Assembly: GCF_009766105.1 (NCBI RefSeq)
Contig: NZ_LMUH01000005.1
Location: 476,018-540,017 of the forward strand
From: Granulicella sp. S156
GTDB taxonomy: Bacteria > Acidobacteriota > Terriglobia > Terriglobales > Acidobacteriaceae
Direction of reading: 5' to 3'
Length of the DNA: 64,000 nt
A model generated the notes under the pieces. That model was not told the origin of the DNA. It did no database searches and saw nothing but the letters and a program-made list of their open reading frames with translations. Position 1 is the stretch's first letter. Every line of letters begins with the position of its first letter. Both the position numbers and the translations under genes were made by a program. Of this stretch, positions 53,174-62,394 are shown one piece after another.

Positions 53174-55129
53174 ATGCGGGTTCCCACCTATTTCGCGCTG
53201 TCGTGCTTCTTTCTAGCTAGTGCGCTGTTGAGCGGTTGCTCTGCTGACTTTGGCAATTTGGCCAATAGCCCCATGCAAGTCACCGCCCAAGTCAAAGGCG
53301 TAATCCACGGGGGCCAACAGCCCATCACCGGGGCTCACGTCTTCCTCTTTGCAGCCAATCCCGGTGGCTATGGACAGCCCTCCATCAACCTGCTGACCAC
53401 TGGTGACGGCTCGGACCCTGGTTACGGAAACTACTTTCTGACCGATGCTTCCGGCAGCTTCAACTTCAACGGCGATTTCACCTGCCCGACCGGAAACCCG
53501 GTGACGTACATATTGGCTACGCAGGGCAACCCAGGGCTGGTTGCGGGGATCAACAATACGGCGATTTCGTTAATGGCGGCGCTGGGGCCGTGTTCTTCGT
53601 TGGGTAGCATCCCGTTCGTATGGATGAATGAGGTGACCACTGTGGCTGCGGCCTATGGGTTCAGTGGCTACATGACCGACTCCACCCATCTCAGTTCTAG
53701 CGGCACGGCACTGGCATTGACTGGGCTCACGAGTGGGGCTGCCAACGCAGGCAACTTGGCGAATCTAACCACCGGGCAGGCCTATGCGACCACGCCGGGA
53801 AGTTCCAGCAGCGGCGTCACAGGCACAGTTCCACTGACCACCCTCAACACCTTGGCCAACATCCTGGCCAGCTGCATCAACACCAGCGGCTCTACCGCCT
53901 CCGGCAGCCAGTGCGCCACGCTCTTTAGCATCGCCACCGCGGACGGAACCGCCACGGGTGCAATGCCCACGGAGACAGCGACGGCGATGCTCAACCTCGT
54001 CCACCACCCTGTGGCCTCCGCAGCAAATATAGCTGCACTCTACGCCCTCAACACCAGTACTTCCCCCTTTAATCCGACGCTGACAACCGCGCCTCCCACC
54101 TGGGTCATCGGCATCAACTACAGTGGCGGGTTTAATTTCCCAAACTACTTTCAACCCCCAGCCCTGGCCATCGACGCCGCAGGCAACGTCTGGGCCGTGA
54201 ACTACAGCGGCAACGCTGTCACCGAAATCACAGTCTCCGGCGCAGGCACGAGCTACTTTAGCTACACCGGCGGTAACATCAGCCACCCGGGTACCATCGC
54301 TATCGACAGTGCAGGGAATGCTTGGGTCACTAATTCCAGCGGCAACACCGTCACCGAGATCATGGGCTCTGGCGCGGCCGCGACCTACTTTACCAGCTAC
54401 GGCGGCGCAAGCAGTCTTTATCCCTACGGCTTCGGAGGTGGCCCCGTTACCCTCGCCATCGACGGTACGGGTAACGTCTGGGTCGTGGGTGAGACTGCCG
54501 GTGTCACCGAGATCATAGGCTCCGGCGCAAGCGCGAGCTACTCTTACTACAACGCTGGCGGCGGATCCGCTACTGGCATCGCCATCGATGACGCGGGCAA
54601 CGCCTGGGTCTCGAACAATGCAAGCGGCTCAAACAGCTCTGTCACCGAGATCACGGTGTCCGGCACAACCCCGAGCTACTTCAACTACAGTGGCGTCGGC
54701 ATCGCTCCAACTGGGATAGCCATAGACGCTGGGGGCAACGTCTGGGTTACGGATCAGGTCTACAGTTCTGTCACCGAGATCACGGGTTCTGGCGCATCCG
54801 CGAGCCTCACCGCGTACAGCGGCAGCGGTACGAACTGGCATCCCACTGGCCCAGCCATCGACGGCGCAGGCAATGTGTGGGTCGCGGATTTGGGCAGTTC
54901 TGTCACCGAGATCACGGGCTCTGGCGCATCCGCGACCTATATCTCCTACAGCTTTAGCGGCATCAGCGATGCGAATAGCGTCGCCATCGACGGCTCCGGC
55001 AATGTCTGGCTTACCAATACCAATGGCAATAACACCGTCACTGAGTTATTGGGAGTGGCTACACCCGTGGTCACCCCGATCACCGCTGGCAGCAAGACTA
55101 CGACCGGGAAGCTAGGAGTGCGTCCCTAG
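53174..55129 (+). CDS. Secreted lipoprotein with NHL-like beta-propeller
   Basis: A 651-residue lipoprotein. ATG 53174 has AGGAG upstream; the signal peptide ends at LLSGC, the lipobox. The N-terminal ~200 residues form a variable Ala/Gly/Thr/Ser-rich domain; the C-terminal half carries multiple repeats like AIDAAGNVWAVNYSGNAVTEI that form an NHL/SMP-30-type propeller. Its role is unknown; such proteins are common in Acidobacteriota and may bind surfaces or sense sugars. The repeats are highly regular, suggesting recent expansion. Confidence 0.82.
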   Translation: MRVPTYFALSCFFLASALLSGCSADFGNLANSPMQVTAQVKGVIHGGQQPITGAHVFLFAANPGGYGQPSINLLTTGDGSDPGYGNYFLTDASGSFNFNGDFTCPTGNPVTYILATQGNPGLVAGINNTAISLMAALGPCSSLGSIPFVWMNEVTTVAAAYGFSGYMTDSTHLSSSGTALALTGLTSGAANAGNLANLTTGQAYATTPGSSSSGVTGTVPLTTLNTLANILASCINTSGSTASGSQCATLFSIATADGTATGAMPTETATAMLNLVHHPVASAANIAALYALNTSTSPFNPTLTTAPPTWVIGINYSGGFNFPNYFQPPALAIDAAGNVWAVNYSGNAVTEITVSGAGTSYFSYTGGNISHPGTIAIDSAGNAWVTNSSGNTVTEIMGSGAAATYFTSYGGASSLYPYGFGGGPVTLAIDGTGNVWVVGETAGVTEIIGSGASASYSYYNAGGGSATGIAIDDAGNAWVSNNASGSNSSVTEITVSGTTPSYFNYSGVGIAPTGIAIDAGGNVWVTDQVYSSVTEITGSGASASLTAYSGSGTNWHPTGPAIDGAGNVWVADLGSSVTEITGSGASATYISYSFSGISDANSVAIDGSGNVWLTNTNGNNTVTELLGVATPVVTPITAGSKTTTGKLGVRP

Positions 55130-55153
55130 GAGCTGCCGCCTCAGCCGCCAGAC

Positions 55154-55870
55154 TTACGCTGAGGCCGCAGCCACAACGCTCCCCCGGCCCGCTTCTATCT
55201 TCACGATCTGGCCGTCGCGCATATGCAGGATGCGGTCGGCGATCTGTGCGGCTTCGGGGTTGTGAGTAATCATCAGCAGGGTCTGGTTCAACTCGCGGCT
55301 GGAGGTCCGCAGCATCTCCAGCACAGCGTCGGAATTCACCGTATCCAGGTTGCCGGTAGGTTCGTCGGCCAGCAGGATCGCAGGGCGCGTGATGAGAGCG
55401 CGGGCGATGGCGACGCGTTGCTGCTCGCCACCCGAAAGTTCATTGGGTCGATGTTTGAGGCGACCCTGGATGTTCAGCAGACCTGCGAGGTGGTCGAGCA
55501 GTTCGCGATCGAAGGGCTTACCGGAAGCGGCGATATCATGTGCGAGCTCGATGTTGGTTTCGGCCGAGATCGTCGATAGCAGGTTGAAGCGCTGAAAGAC
55601 GAAGCCGATGTGGGCCCGGCGCAGCTTCGTGCGCTCGGCGTCGGAGAGCCGTGAAAAGTCGTGGCCCTGGATCGTCAGGGAGCCGGAGGTTGGCGAGGTG
55701 AGTCCGCCAAGAACATAAAATAAGGTCGATTTGCCCGAGCCGGAAGGTCCCACAATGGCGACGAACTCGCCCGGATCGATGGTGAAACTGACATCGCGAA
55801 GAGCAGGAACGGCAAGTTTGCCGGAACGATACGTTTTGCCAAGATGACTGGCTTCAATGATGGGCTTCAC
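55154..55870 (-). CDS. ABC transporter ATP-binding protein, LolD/MacB type
   Basis: A 238-residue ATPase. GTG 55870 is the likely start; a longer frame would cross into the divergent acpS leader. Walker [11 protein letters not shown] loop ([17 protein letters not shown]), signature [15 protein letters not shown], Walker [14 protein letters not shown] and His switch ITHNPEAAQ are all present. The [19 protein letters not shown] start and the [13 protein letters not shown] stretch are of the LolD/MacB group, which drives lipoprotein release or mechanotransmission export. No permease is adjacent; the permease at 33794-34900 is the only one of the right kind in this window. Confidence 0.88.
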   Translation of the reverse strand: MKPIIEASHLGKTYRSGKLAVPALRDVSFTIDPGEFVAIVGPSGSGKSTLFYVLGGLTSPTSGSLTIQGHDFSRLSDAERTKLRRAHIGFVFQRFNLLSTISAETNIELAHDIAASGKPFDRELLDHLAGLLNIQGRLKHRPNELSGGEQQRVAIARALITRPAILLADEPTGNLDTVNSDAVLEMLRTSSRELNQTLLMITHNPEAAQIADRILHMRDGQIVKIEAGRGSVVAAASA

Positions 55871-55936
55871 AGGCTCAAGTTTAGCGCAGGGTCGCTCGCG
55901 CTGAGTACACTCTTGAAGAATGTGAAGGAGCTTTTG

Positions 55937-56314
55937 ATGGTCATTGGCATCGGGACAGACATGATCGAAATTGCGAGGATCGAACACAGCGTCGAGCGCT
56001 TTGGTGAGTCGTTCCTGCAGCGTATTTTCACGCCTGGGGAGGTGGCCTACTGTACGGCGAAGAAAAACGCCGCCGAAAGCTTTGCGGCTCGATTCGCAGC
56101 CAAAGAGGCGGGAGCCAAGGCCCTGGGTACGGGGATCAGCCGCGGTGTGAGCTGGCGCGAGTTCGAGGTGAAGCGCAAGCCCGGACAGCGTCCCGAGCTG
56201 CATCTGAGTGGCCGTGCCGAGGAGATTGCTCATGCTCTGGGCATACGGCGTCTATCGCTCAGCCTTACGCACTCGCGCGACCTTTCGATGGCGGTTGTCA
56301 TCGCTGAAGACTAA
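55937..56314 (+). CDS. acpS: Holo-[acyl-carrier-protein] synthase
   Basis: A 125-residue 4'-phosphopantetheinyl transferase, which activates ACP by moving phosphopantetheine from CoA to a conserved Ser. ATG 55937 has AAGGAG six bases upstream. Motifs: GIGTDMIEIARIEH at the N-terminus and RFAAKEAGAKALGTG (the Mg2+/CoA-binding glutamate segment). Full length. It is divergent from the LolD-type ATPase. Confidence 0.95.
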   Translation: MVIGIGTDMIEIARIEHSVERFGESFLQRIFTPGEVAYCTAKKNAAESFAARFAAKEAGAKALGTGISRGVSWREFEVKRKPGQRPELHLSGRAEEIAHALGIRRLSLSLTHSRDLSMAVVIAED

Positions 56315-56665
56315 GTACCTACGTGCAGTCGGATCGGGTGCAAATGACATAAACGAGCAGTCGTACAGATTTAGATTGGACTGTAATGCTTGTAAGTAAT
56401 TTATTATCAATATATTATGAGGTGCGATTGGAGGCGTCAGGCATTGTTTCGATGGACGCAAACGGTTGGTTTTTATACGTCATATAGTGCGGTTTTTGCG
56501 GGACGCTGCATTGGCGAAATGCTTTCTGCTTTCGTTGCACCCCGGCTGCGAAGAATCTCATCCAAAGAAGAATCGCTGCCGCTGCTACGATAGAGAAAAT
56601 TATCCGCGCACCCGCCAGATCTAGTCATTCAGTAGCCCAGCGGTTGTCCCCATGCGAGGAGTGCC
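56315..56665. other. AT-rich intergenic region before the MlaD-like gene
   Basis: This 351-base stretch has an AT-rich core (around 56390-56420, TAATTTATTATCAATATATT) that could hold the promoter of the MCE gene, but no clear -35/-10 pair, terminator or gene can be supported. The start ATG of the next gene is preceded by GAGGAG. Confidence 0.4.
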
Positions 56666-57751
56666 ATGCCGAGTCAGCAGGAAGTAAAGTGGTCGCAGTT
56701 GAAGGTGGGGGTGATCGTGCTCGTCTCGGTCACGCTGCTATGTACGCTGCTGTTTCTAATGACCAGCGCCTCGGGCATGGGTGTCTTCAGTAAAAAGTTG
56801 ACGGTCAAGACCTATTTTGAGAACTCGGGCGGCCTTAAGGTGGGCGCACCGGTCAGCCTTGAGGGCGTGACCATCGGCGAAGTGACGAAGGTGTTGATCT
56901 CCACCGATCCGGCGCGTAAGCTCACGCCGGTCTTTGTTCGGATGAAGCTGGATCCGAAGTTCATCGGCAGTCTGCACAAGGATTCGAAGGCCTCGTTGTC
57001 GACGGTGGGCGTACTTGGCGACACGGTGGTGGATATCAATAGCCAGGCGGCCAACGGGCCCGAGCTACAGGATGGCGATGAGCTGAAGACGCTCGAAACG
57101 CCCAACCTGATGGATGTCGTAAAGGCCAGCCAGGGCACGATTGAGAGCGTAAACGTCATCCTGGCGAAGATGAACCGCATCGTCGACACCATACAGAGTG
57201 GACAGGGTTCTGTCGGCAAGCTCATCAATGACCCCGAGCTCTACAACAACGCCACCAAGACGATCGATGAACTGCATACTTTGACCGCGAACATCAATGC
57301 GGGCAAAGGCTCTGTCGGCAAGCTGATGCACGACGATCAGCTCTACGACCGGCTGAACGATACTGCCGGGAAGCTGGACACGATCGCCAACAACCTGAAC
57401 GCAGGTAAGGGTTCGGCAGGGAAGCTGCTCAACGACGACCAACTCTACAACAACCTGAATTCGGCGGTGGTACATACGAACTCGTTGTTGGCCGAGGCTG
57501 ATGCGGGCAAGGGTGGCTTGGGGCTGCTGACCAAAGATCCAGCGTTCGCCAGGAAGTTGAACGATACGGTTACGAACCTGGACGACCTGTTGACGGGGAT
57601 CAATAAAGGGCAGGGAACGATCGGCAAGCTGGCCACCGACGACGCAGCCTATGCCAACCTGAACAAGCTGCTGACCTCCAGCAACGACCTTGTGGCTGCC
57701 ATTCGCCAGGACCCGAAGAAGTATCTGACGATCCACATGAAGATCTTCTAG
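56666..57751 (+). CDS. MlaD-family MCE protein with repeated C-terminal modules
   Basis: A 361-residue protein with one N-terminal membrane anchor (LKVGVIVLVSVTLLCTLLFLM) and an MCE/MlaD domain (about 40-115: YFENSGGLKVGAPVSLEGVTI). The C-terminal ~200 residues carry about five ~33-residue units with the pattern GKGSVGKLxxDxxLYxxLN, forming a long helical extension. MCE proteins bridge inner and outer membranes to shuttle phospholipids; no MlaE/MlaF partners lie next to it, so it could be a stand-alone member or its partners are elsewhere. Confidence 0.85.
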   Translation: MPSQQEVKWSQLKVGVIVLVSVTLLCTLLFLMTSASGMGVFSKKLTVKTYFENSGGLKVGAPVSLEGVTIGEVTKVLISTDPARKLTPVFVRMKLDPKFIGSLHKDSKASLSTVGVLGDTVVDINSQAANGPELQDGDELKTLETPNLMDVVKASQGTIESVNVILAKMNRIVDTIQSGQGSVGKLINDPELYNNATKTIDELHTLTANINAGKGSVGKLMHDDQLYDRLNDTAGKLDTIANNLNAGKGSAGKLLNDDQLYNNLNSAVVHTNSLLAEADAGKGGLGLLTKDPAFARKLNDTVTNLDDLLTGINKGQGTIGKLATDDAAYANLNKLLTSSNDLVAAIRQDPKKYLTIHMKIF

Positions 57752-57882
57752 AAGCGTCTGAGCGGCAACGAGAATTCTCCATAAAATGTCGCCTCTGTCC
57801 GAGACGTCTCCGCGCCTACTCGCGTAGCATGGCCTGCATCTCGCGCTTAGCGTGAAATCAGGAGCCCTCGAAAGGACACAGC

Positions 57883-58242
57883 ATGGCAAACCCCTTCGTA
57901 CACCTCGAACTCAGCACCCCCGACATCTCCACAGCCAAAGAGTTCTACGGCAAGCTCTTTAACTGGACCTTTGAAGACAACGACATGGGCGACGGCGTGG
58001 TCTACAGCACCTTCAAGCCCGAGAGTGGGCCGGGTGGCGGCATATTCTCCATGCCCGGTATCCCGGTTGATTGGCTACCTTACGTTGGGGTTGAAGACCT
58101 CAATGCAGCAACTGAAAAAGCAACCTCCCTCGGTGCCAAACTCGTGCGTGGCCCTCAGGAGGTTCCCGGCCACGGCTGGTTCAGTGTCCTCATAGACCCC
58201 ACTGGCGCAACCATCGCGCTCTGGCAGGCCAACGCTGCTTGA
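57883..58242 (+). CDS. VOC-family (glyoxalase/bleomycin-resistance) protein
   Basis: A 119-residue single-domain vicinal-oxygen-chelate protein. It begins FVHLELSTPDISTAKEFYGKLFNW, the first beta-alpha-beta unit, and ends DPTGATIALWQAN with the metal-binding positions in the last strand. Homologues are found as dehydratases, glyoxalases or antibiotic-binding proteins; the substrate is unknown. It is monocistronic, followed by an MITE-like repeat. Confidence 0.85.
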   Translation: MANPFVHLELSTPDISTAKEFYGKLFNWTFEDNDMGDGVVYSTFKPESGPGGGIFSMPGIPVDWLPYVGVEDLNAATEKATSLGAKLVRGPQEVPGHGWFSVLIDPTGATIALWQANAA

Positions 58243-58293
58243 TGAGAGCGTTTTTACCGTTTGTGTACTGTATCTTTTACCCTTCCCATACGT

Positions 58294-58432
58294 TGTCATC
58301 TCGACTGTTTGTGGCGCGCTTTGCGTCAAGACCTGCAATTTGTTTGTACGAGCACTATCACCTGCGCGGACAACCTGCAGGTCTCTCCACTGCGCATGAC
58401 GATAAAACCATCATGCTTCGGTCGAGATGACA
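58294..58432. repeat. MITE-like inverted-repeat element, copy 2
   Basis: The element starts TGTCATCTCGAC and ends GTCGAGATGACA, sharing terminal arms and the internal AGGTCTCTCCACT with the element at 21231-21386; the centre differs. No gene is supported in the stretch 58243-58668 apart from this repeat and the promoter region of the peptidase gene. Confidence 0.7.
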
Positions 58433-58668
58433 CTTCTGGGGTGGTTCTCCCAGACAGCACGCTATCGGTGGAACGGCTAGCTCAACGGATCCGCTCTCGA
58501 TAGCGCATGGGACGATAACGCCAGGTTGTAGGGCGGCGCTGAGTGTCCAGCAACTTTCTGCCTCTTCTGTTCGTCCTCGGAACAACCGCCAATTTCGCGC
58601 TAGGGGAGAGAACTCCTTCGAGGTATGCTCTGTGCCATAGCGTTGATTGTTGTCTTCCAAGGAGTTCC

Positions 58669-60741
58669 ATGCGCACCTTCGTTACCGCTTCTTTATTTGT
58701 TTTGGCCGCGCCCTTGTGTCTGGCTCAAAACCTGGCCTCTTCCGCCGATAGCCCTTCCGGTCCGACCTCTGTTCCCAAGAAGCCCATTAGCTTTGATGTC
58801 TCGGCCATCGACAAGACCGCCGACCCCTGCACCGACTTCTACCAGTACGCCTGTGGCAACTGGAAGAAGGACAATCCGATTCCTGCCGACCAGGTACGCT
58901 GGGGCCGCTTCAACGAACTCGCTGAATACAACAACTATCTCCTCTATACCGAACTGAAGGCTGCGGCTGATACCCCTAAGACTCCCTTGCAAAAGAAGTA
59001 TGGCGACTACTTCGCCGCTTGCATGAACACGGAGCTGGTGGACAAGCTCGGGGCCACACCTGTGCAGCCTGAGTTGGTTTTGATCGAAGGTCTCAAGAGC
59101 AATAAGGATCTCGCAGCGCTCAATCTTGAACTCTTCAAAGAGCACGGCGGCGGTGAGCTTCTGGGCGTTGGAGTGGGTCAGGACCAGAAGGATTCCAGCA
59201 AACAGATCCTGAATACCGGGCAAGGCGGCCTTTCGCTGCCCGATCGCGACTACTACCTGAACCCCGAGGCGCGTTTCGTAAAGATTCGCGCGCAGTATGT
59301 CGATCACGTGACGAAGATGTTCGTGCTGCTGGGTGACACTCCTGAGAAGGCTGCCACGGAAGCGAACGACGTGATGCGTATCGAGGTGGCGCTGGCCAAG
59401 GGTTCGATGGACCGCGTCGAGCTGCGCGATCCGGACAAGCGCTACCACCCTATGACCATCGCCGAGATGCAGAAGCTCACCCCGGACTACAACTGGCCGC
59501 AGTTCCTGTCGGGCATCGGCATGGGCAGCGTTCCGACGGTCAATGTCGGCTCACCGGGCTTCTTCACGACGGTGAATACAGTGCTCGACACCGAGAGCCT
59601 CTCCGCGCTCAAGAGCTATCTGCGTTGGCACACGCTGCACAGTGCGGCGCCACTACTTTCGGAACCCTTTCAGGACGAGAACTTCGCCTTCTTCAGCGCG
59701 ACACTGAACGGCCAGAAGGAACAGCAGCCGCGCTGGAAGCGCTGCACGCGCATGACCGATGGAGCGCTCGGCGAGGCGGTTGGCCAGGACTGGGTGAAGC
59801 AGAACTTCCCACCCGATGCCAAGAACAATATGGAGAATCTCGTCCATGCGCTCGAAGCGGCACTGGCGCAGGACATAGCGCAGCTTCCGTGGATGAGTCC
59901 CGAGACCAAGGTTGAGGCGAAAAAGAAGCTCGATGCCATCCGCGACAAGATCGGCTACCCCGAGCACTGGCGGGACTATTCAAAACTGACCGTCAAGCGC
60001 GATGATCTACTCGGCAACGTCGAACGCAATGGCATCTTCGAGTACAACCGCAATCTTTCGAAGTACGGCAAGCCCGTCGACGAGACCGAGTGGGGCATGA
60101 CGCCGCCAACCGTGAATGCGTACTACAACCCTCCGCAGAACGACATCAACTTTCCCGCCGGCATTCTGCAGCCGCCGTTCTTCGATAACGCGAAGGATCC
60201 CGCGGTTAACTTCGGAGCTATTGGTGTCGTCATCGGCCACGAGATGACGCATGGCTTCGACGACCAGGGCGCCAAGTACGACCTGCATGGCAACGTCAAC
60301 AAATGGTGGACGGACGACGACCTGGCAAAGTTCAAAACCCGCACCGAGTGCGAGGCCCAGGAGTATGACGGTTTCGAGGTTGCCCCTGGACAAAACCTGA
60401 ACGGCCATCTGACGCTCGGTGAAAATACAGCCGACAACGGGGGCCTCCGCATCGCCTTCCAGGCGTTGCAGGGCGTGCTCGCCAAAGAGGGACCCACGGC
60501 CGAGGATGCGAAGATCGACGGCTTTACGCCAGCGCAACGTTTCTTCATCGCCTTCGGCCAGGTGTGGTGCGAGAACAAGACAGAGCAGTCGGCGCGGGTA
60601 GCCGCGAAGACCGATCCGCACAGCTCTGGCCAGTGGCGCGTGAAGGGCGTGGTGCAGAACTTCGACGAGTTCGGCAAAGCCTTTGGATGCAAGGTCGGTC
60701 AACCGATGATGCCCGCCAGTGGCGGTTGCCGCGTGTGGTAG
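58669..60741 (+). CDS. M13-family zinc metallopeptidase (neprilysin-like)
   Basis: A 690-residue M13 peptidase. ATG 58669 (AAGGAG four bases before) starts a signal peptide (MRTFVTASLFVLAAPLCLA). The zinc motif HEMTH is at residues 524-528, the third zinc ligand in ENTAD (E585), and the C-terminal CRVW resembles the neprilysin CxxW end. The N-terminal ~450 residues form the bi-lobed cap with DPCTDFYQYACGNWKKDNPIP. Bacterial homologues (PepO) degrade peptides outside the cytoplasm. A repeat-flanked terminator follows directly. Confidence 0.93.
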   Translation: MRTFVTASLFVLAAPLCLAQNLASSADSPSGPTSVPKKPISFDVSAIDKTADPCTDFYQYACGNWKKDNPIPADQVRWGRFNELAEYNNYLLYTELKAAADTPKTPLQKKYGDYFAACMNTELVDKLGATPVQPELVLIEGLKSNKDLAALNLELFKEHGGGELLGVGVGQDQKDSSKQILNTGQGGLSLPDRDYYLNPEARFVKIRAQYVDHVTKMFVLLGDTPEKAATEANDVMRIEVALAKGSMDRVELRDPDKRYHPMTIAEMQKLTPDYNWPQFLSGIGMGSVPTVNVGSPGFFTTVNTVLDTESLSALKSYLRWHTLHSAAPLLSEPFQDENFAFFSATLNGQKEQQPRWKRCTRMTDGALGEAVGQDWVKQNFPPDAKNNMENLVHALEAALAQDIAQLPWMSPETKVEAKKKLDAIRDKIGYPEHWRDYSKLTVKRDDLLGNVERNGIFEYNRNLSKYGKPVDETEWGMTPPTVNAYYNPPQNDINFPAGILQPPFFDNAKDPAVNFGAIGVVIGHEMTHGFDDQGAKYDLHGNVNKWWTDDDLAKFKTRTECEAQEYDGFEVAPGQNLNGHLTLGENTADNGGLRIAFQALQGVLAKEGPTAEDAKIDGFTPAQRFFIAFGQVWCENKTEQSARVAAKTDPHSSGQWRVKGVVQNFDEFGKAFGCKVGQPMMPASGGCRVW

Positions 60742-60744
60742 AAG

Positions 60745-60855
60745 GCAGGAAACAGCAAACAGGAAATAGGAAACAGGTACGTACAGAGGCCGCCGATTGC
60801 TCGGCGGCCTTCGTTTTTGAAACTGTTTCCTGTTTCCTGTTTGCTGTTTCCTGCT
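60745..60855. repeat. Heptamer-flanked terminator cassette, copy 2
   Basis: GGCAGGAAACAGCAAACAGG with more CAGGAAA units (60745-60777) pairs, with about one mismatch, with TGTTTCC-type units (60823-60854). Between them is GGCCGCCGA-TTGC-TCGGCGGCC (60788-60809) followed by TTCGTTTTT. The central hairpin is the same as at 49279-49300. It ends the peptidase transcript. Confidence 0.8.
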
Positions 60856-60981
60856 ATGAAAATTGGCATAAAGGCCGACTACCTTCTACAATCAGACCAA
60901 GGTTCGTACTCCTCCCCGAGACGGTTTCCCCGGATCTCGAATGCTCTCAACAAGCAGCGAGACGGGTGATGAAGGAAGCGC

Positions 60982-62283
60982 ATGAAGTTGAGTTTGTATG
61001 GCCGGTTAGCAATGGCCCTGTTTGCATCGTTGGCGTTGGGTCTAGGCATGACTGCCTGCGGCGGCGGCACTATTGGATATCTTTGGGTTCTAGGACAAGA
61101 AGCCGCTGGTCAGACTTCCGGTCAGATCGTCGGTTTCAAGATCGATGACTTTACGGGTAACCTGACTCAGACCGCTCGCTTTTCGGAGACTACGGAAGGA
61201 GCGAACCCGGTCAGTCTCGTGGTAAAGTCTGGCGGACGCTATGTCTACGTCATCAACCAGGGAACACCGCCAGCGGGTGGAGTCGGCACTGGCCGTAATA
61301 CCTCCAGCGGCATCTCGGTGTTCGCGGTTGGCGGCGATGGTTCGCTGACCTATGAGGATGGCTATTCGAGCCAGGGCTTCGATCCGGTATGGGCGCAGTT
61401 CGATGGCACTGGCACGTATCTGTATGTGCTGGACAAGTACTCGCCCGATTCGATAACGACAAATGCCGGCTGCCTCAAGACTCAGACCTGCAACGGTTCG
61501 ATCACGGTCTTCTCGGCCGATGCGGGCACCGGTCGCCTGACGCTGGTTCAGAATACCCAGACCATTCCGGCGAATGGCATCCCGCTTCCCTACTTTGAAG
61601 TAAGCTTGACGCCGGTCATGATGCATACGGCCGGCAGTTGCCTGCTTACCCTCAACTCCAACAACACGATCTCGCCCTTCGCCATCAGCAGCTCAACCGG
61701 CCAGCTCAGCTTCACGGGGACAGGGACGCAAACTCCTGTAACCAACGCTGTCCAGCTCAATTCGATTGGCGGAAACGGGACAAATATCTACCTGACGGAT
61801 GCGGACAATGGTGGGGACACTCCTTTCCTCTATCCCTTCAACCTCGCAACGAACTGCAATCTGACGCCCTCTACCGGCGGCGGCCGTCAAATAAATGCAT
61901 CTACAGACTTCCCAGGGACTACAAACCCGGCTTATTCGTTCATTGATAATAGTGGCAAGTACGTGTATGTACTGAATCAATCGACCACCACCACGGCTCA
62001 GGGCACCCCCTTCAGTTCGATCACGGGGTGGTCAATCGTCCAGGGTACGAACGGCCAGTTGACACCGCTTGCGCAAGGCCAGTACACAACGGGATCTGGG
62101 CCAGTCTGCATGGTGGAGGATACGTCGAACCAGTACATGTATGTCTCCAATCACCTCGACGGTACTGTGACCGGTAAGGTCATTGATCCGACCACGGGTT
62201 TTCTATCCGACCTGACGCGTGGTGCGACGTTTGCGGCCACCGGTCAGGCAACGTGTCTAGCATTGAGTGGCGCTGTCGAATAG
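60982..62283 (+). CDS. Secreted YncE/lactonase-like beta-propeller lipoprotein (paralogue A)
   Basis: A 433-residue lipoprotein. The signal peptide (MKLSLYGRLAMALFASLALG) ends at a MTAC lipobox. About seven repeats such as PVSLVVKSGGRYVYVINQG form a beta-propeller of the lactonase (6-phosphogluconolactonase/YncE) type. No catalytic residues can be assigned. It is adjacent to a paralogue on the same strand 112 bases later; a terminator lies between. Confidence 0.83.
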   Translation: MKLSLYGRLAMALFASLALGLGMTACGGGTIGYLWVLGQEAAGQTSGQIVGFKIDDFTGNLTQTARFSETTEGANPVSLVVKSGGRYVYVINQGTPPAGGVGTGRNTSSGISVFAVGGDGSLTYEDGYSSQGFDPVWAQFDGTGTYLYVLDKYSPDSITTNAGCLKTQTCNGSITVFSADAGTGRLTLVQNTQTIPANGIPLPYFEVSLTPVMMHTAGSCLLTLNSNNTISPFAISSSTGQLSFTGTGTQTPVTNAVQLNSIGGNGTNIYLTDADNGGDTPFLYPFNLATNCNLTPSTGGGRQINASTDFPGTTNPAYSFIDNSGKYVYVLNQSTTTTAQGTPFSSITGWSIVQGTNGQLTPLAQGQYTTGSGPVCMVEDTSNQYMYVSNHLDGTVTGKVIDPTTGFLSDLTRGATFAATGQATCLALSGAVE

Positions 62284-62292
62284 GGATGATGG

Positions 62293-62321
62293 CTCTCCGG
62301 CAGGCTCAGCCTGCCGGAGAG
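62293..62321 (+). terminator. Hairpin after paralogue A
   Basis: CTCTCCGGCAGG and CCTGCCGGAGAG pair exactly around CTCAG, followed by AATTTTAAG. It is placed 9 bases after the stop of paralogue A. Confidence 0.7.
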
Positions 62322-62394
62322 AATTTTAAGTTTCCGGTCTACGAGACTGGTATTCACAAGTGGCCGCTGCGGCGGCCGGACGCAAGGGAAGCTC

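Noticed and set aside
55871..56233. N-terminal extension of the ABC ATPase
   Set aside because: It overlaps acpS on the opposite strand and precedes the conserved ATPase start; no homologous residues.
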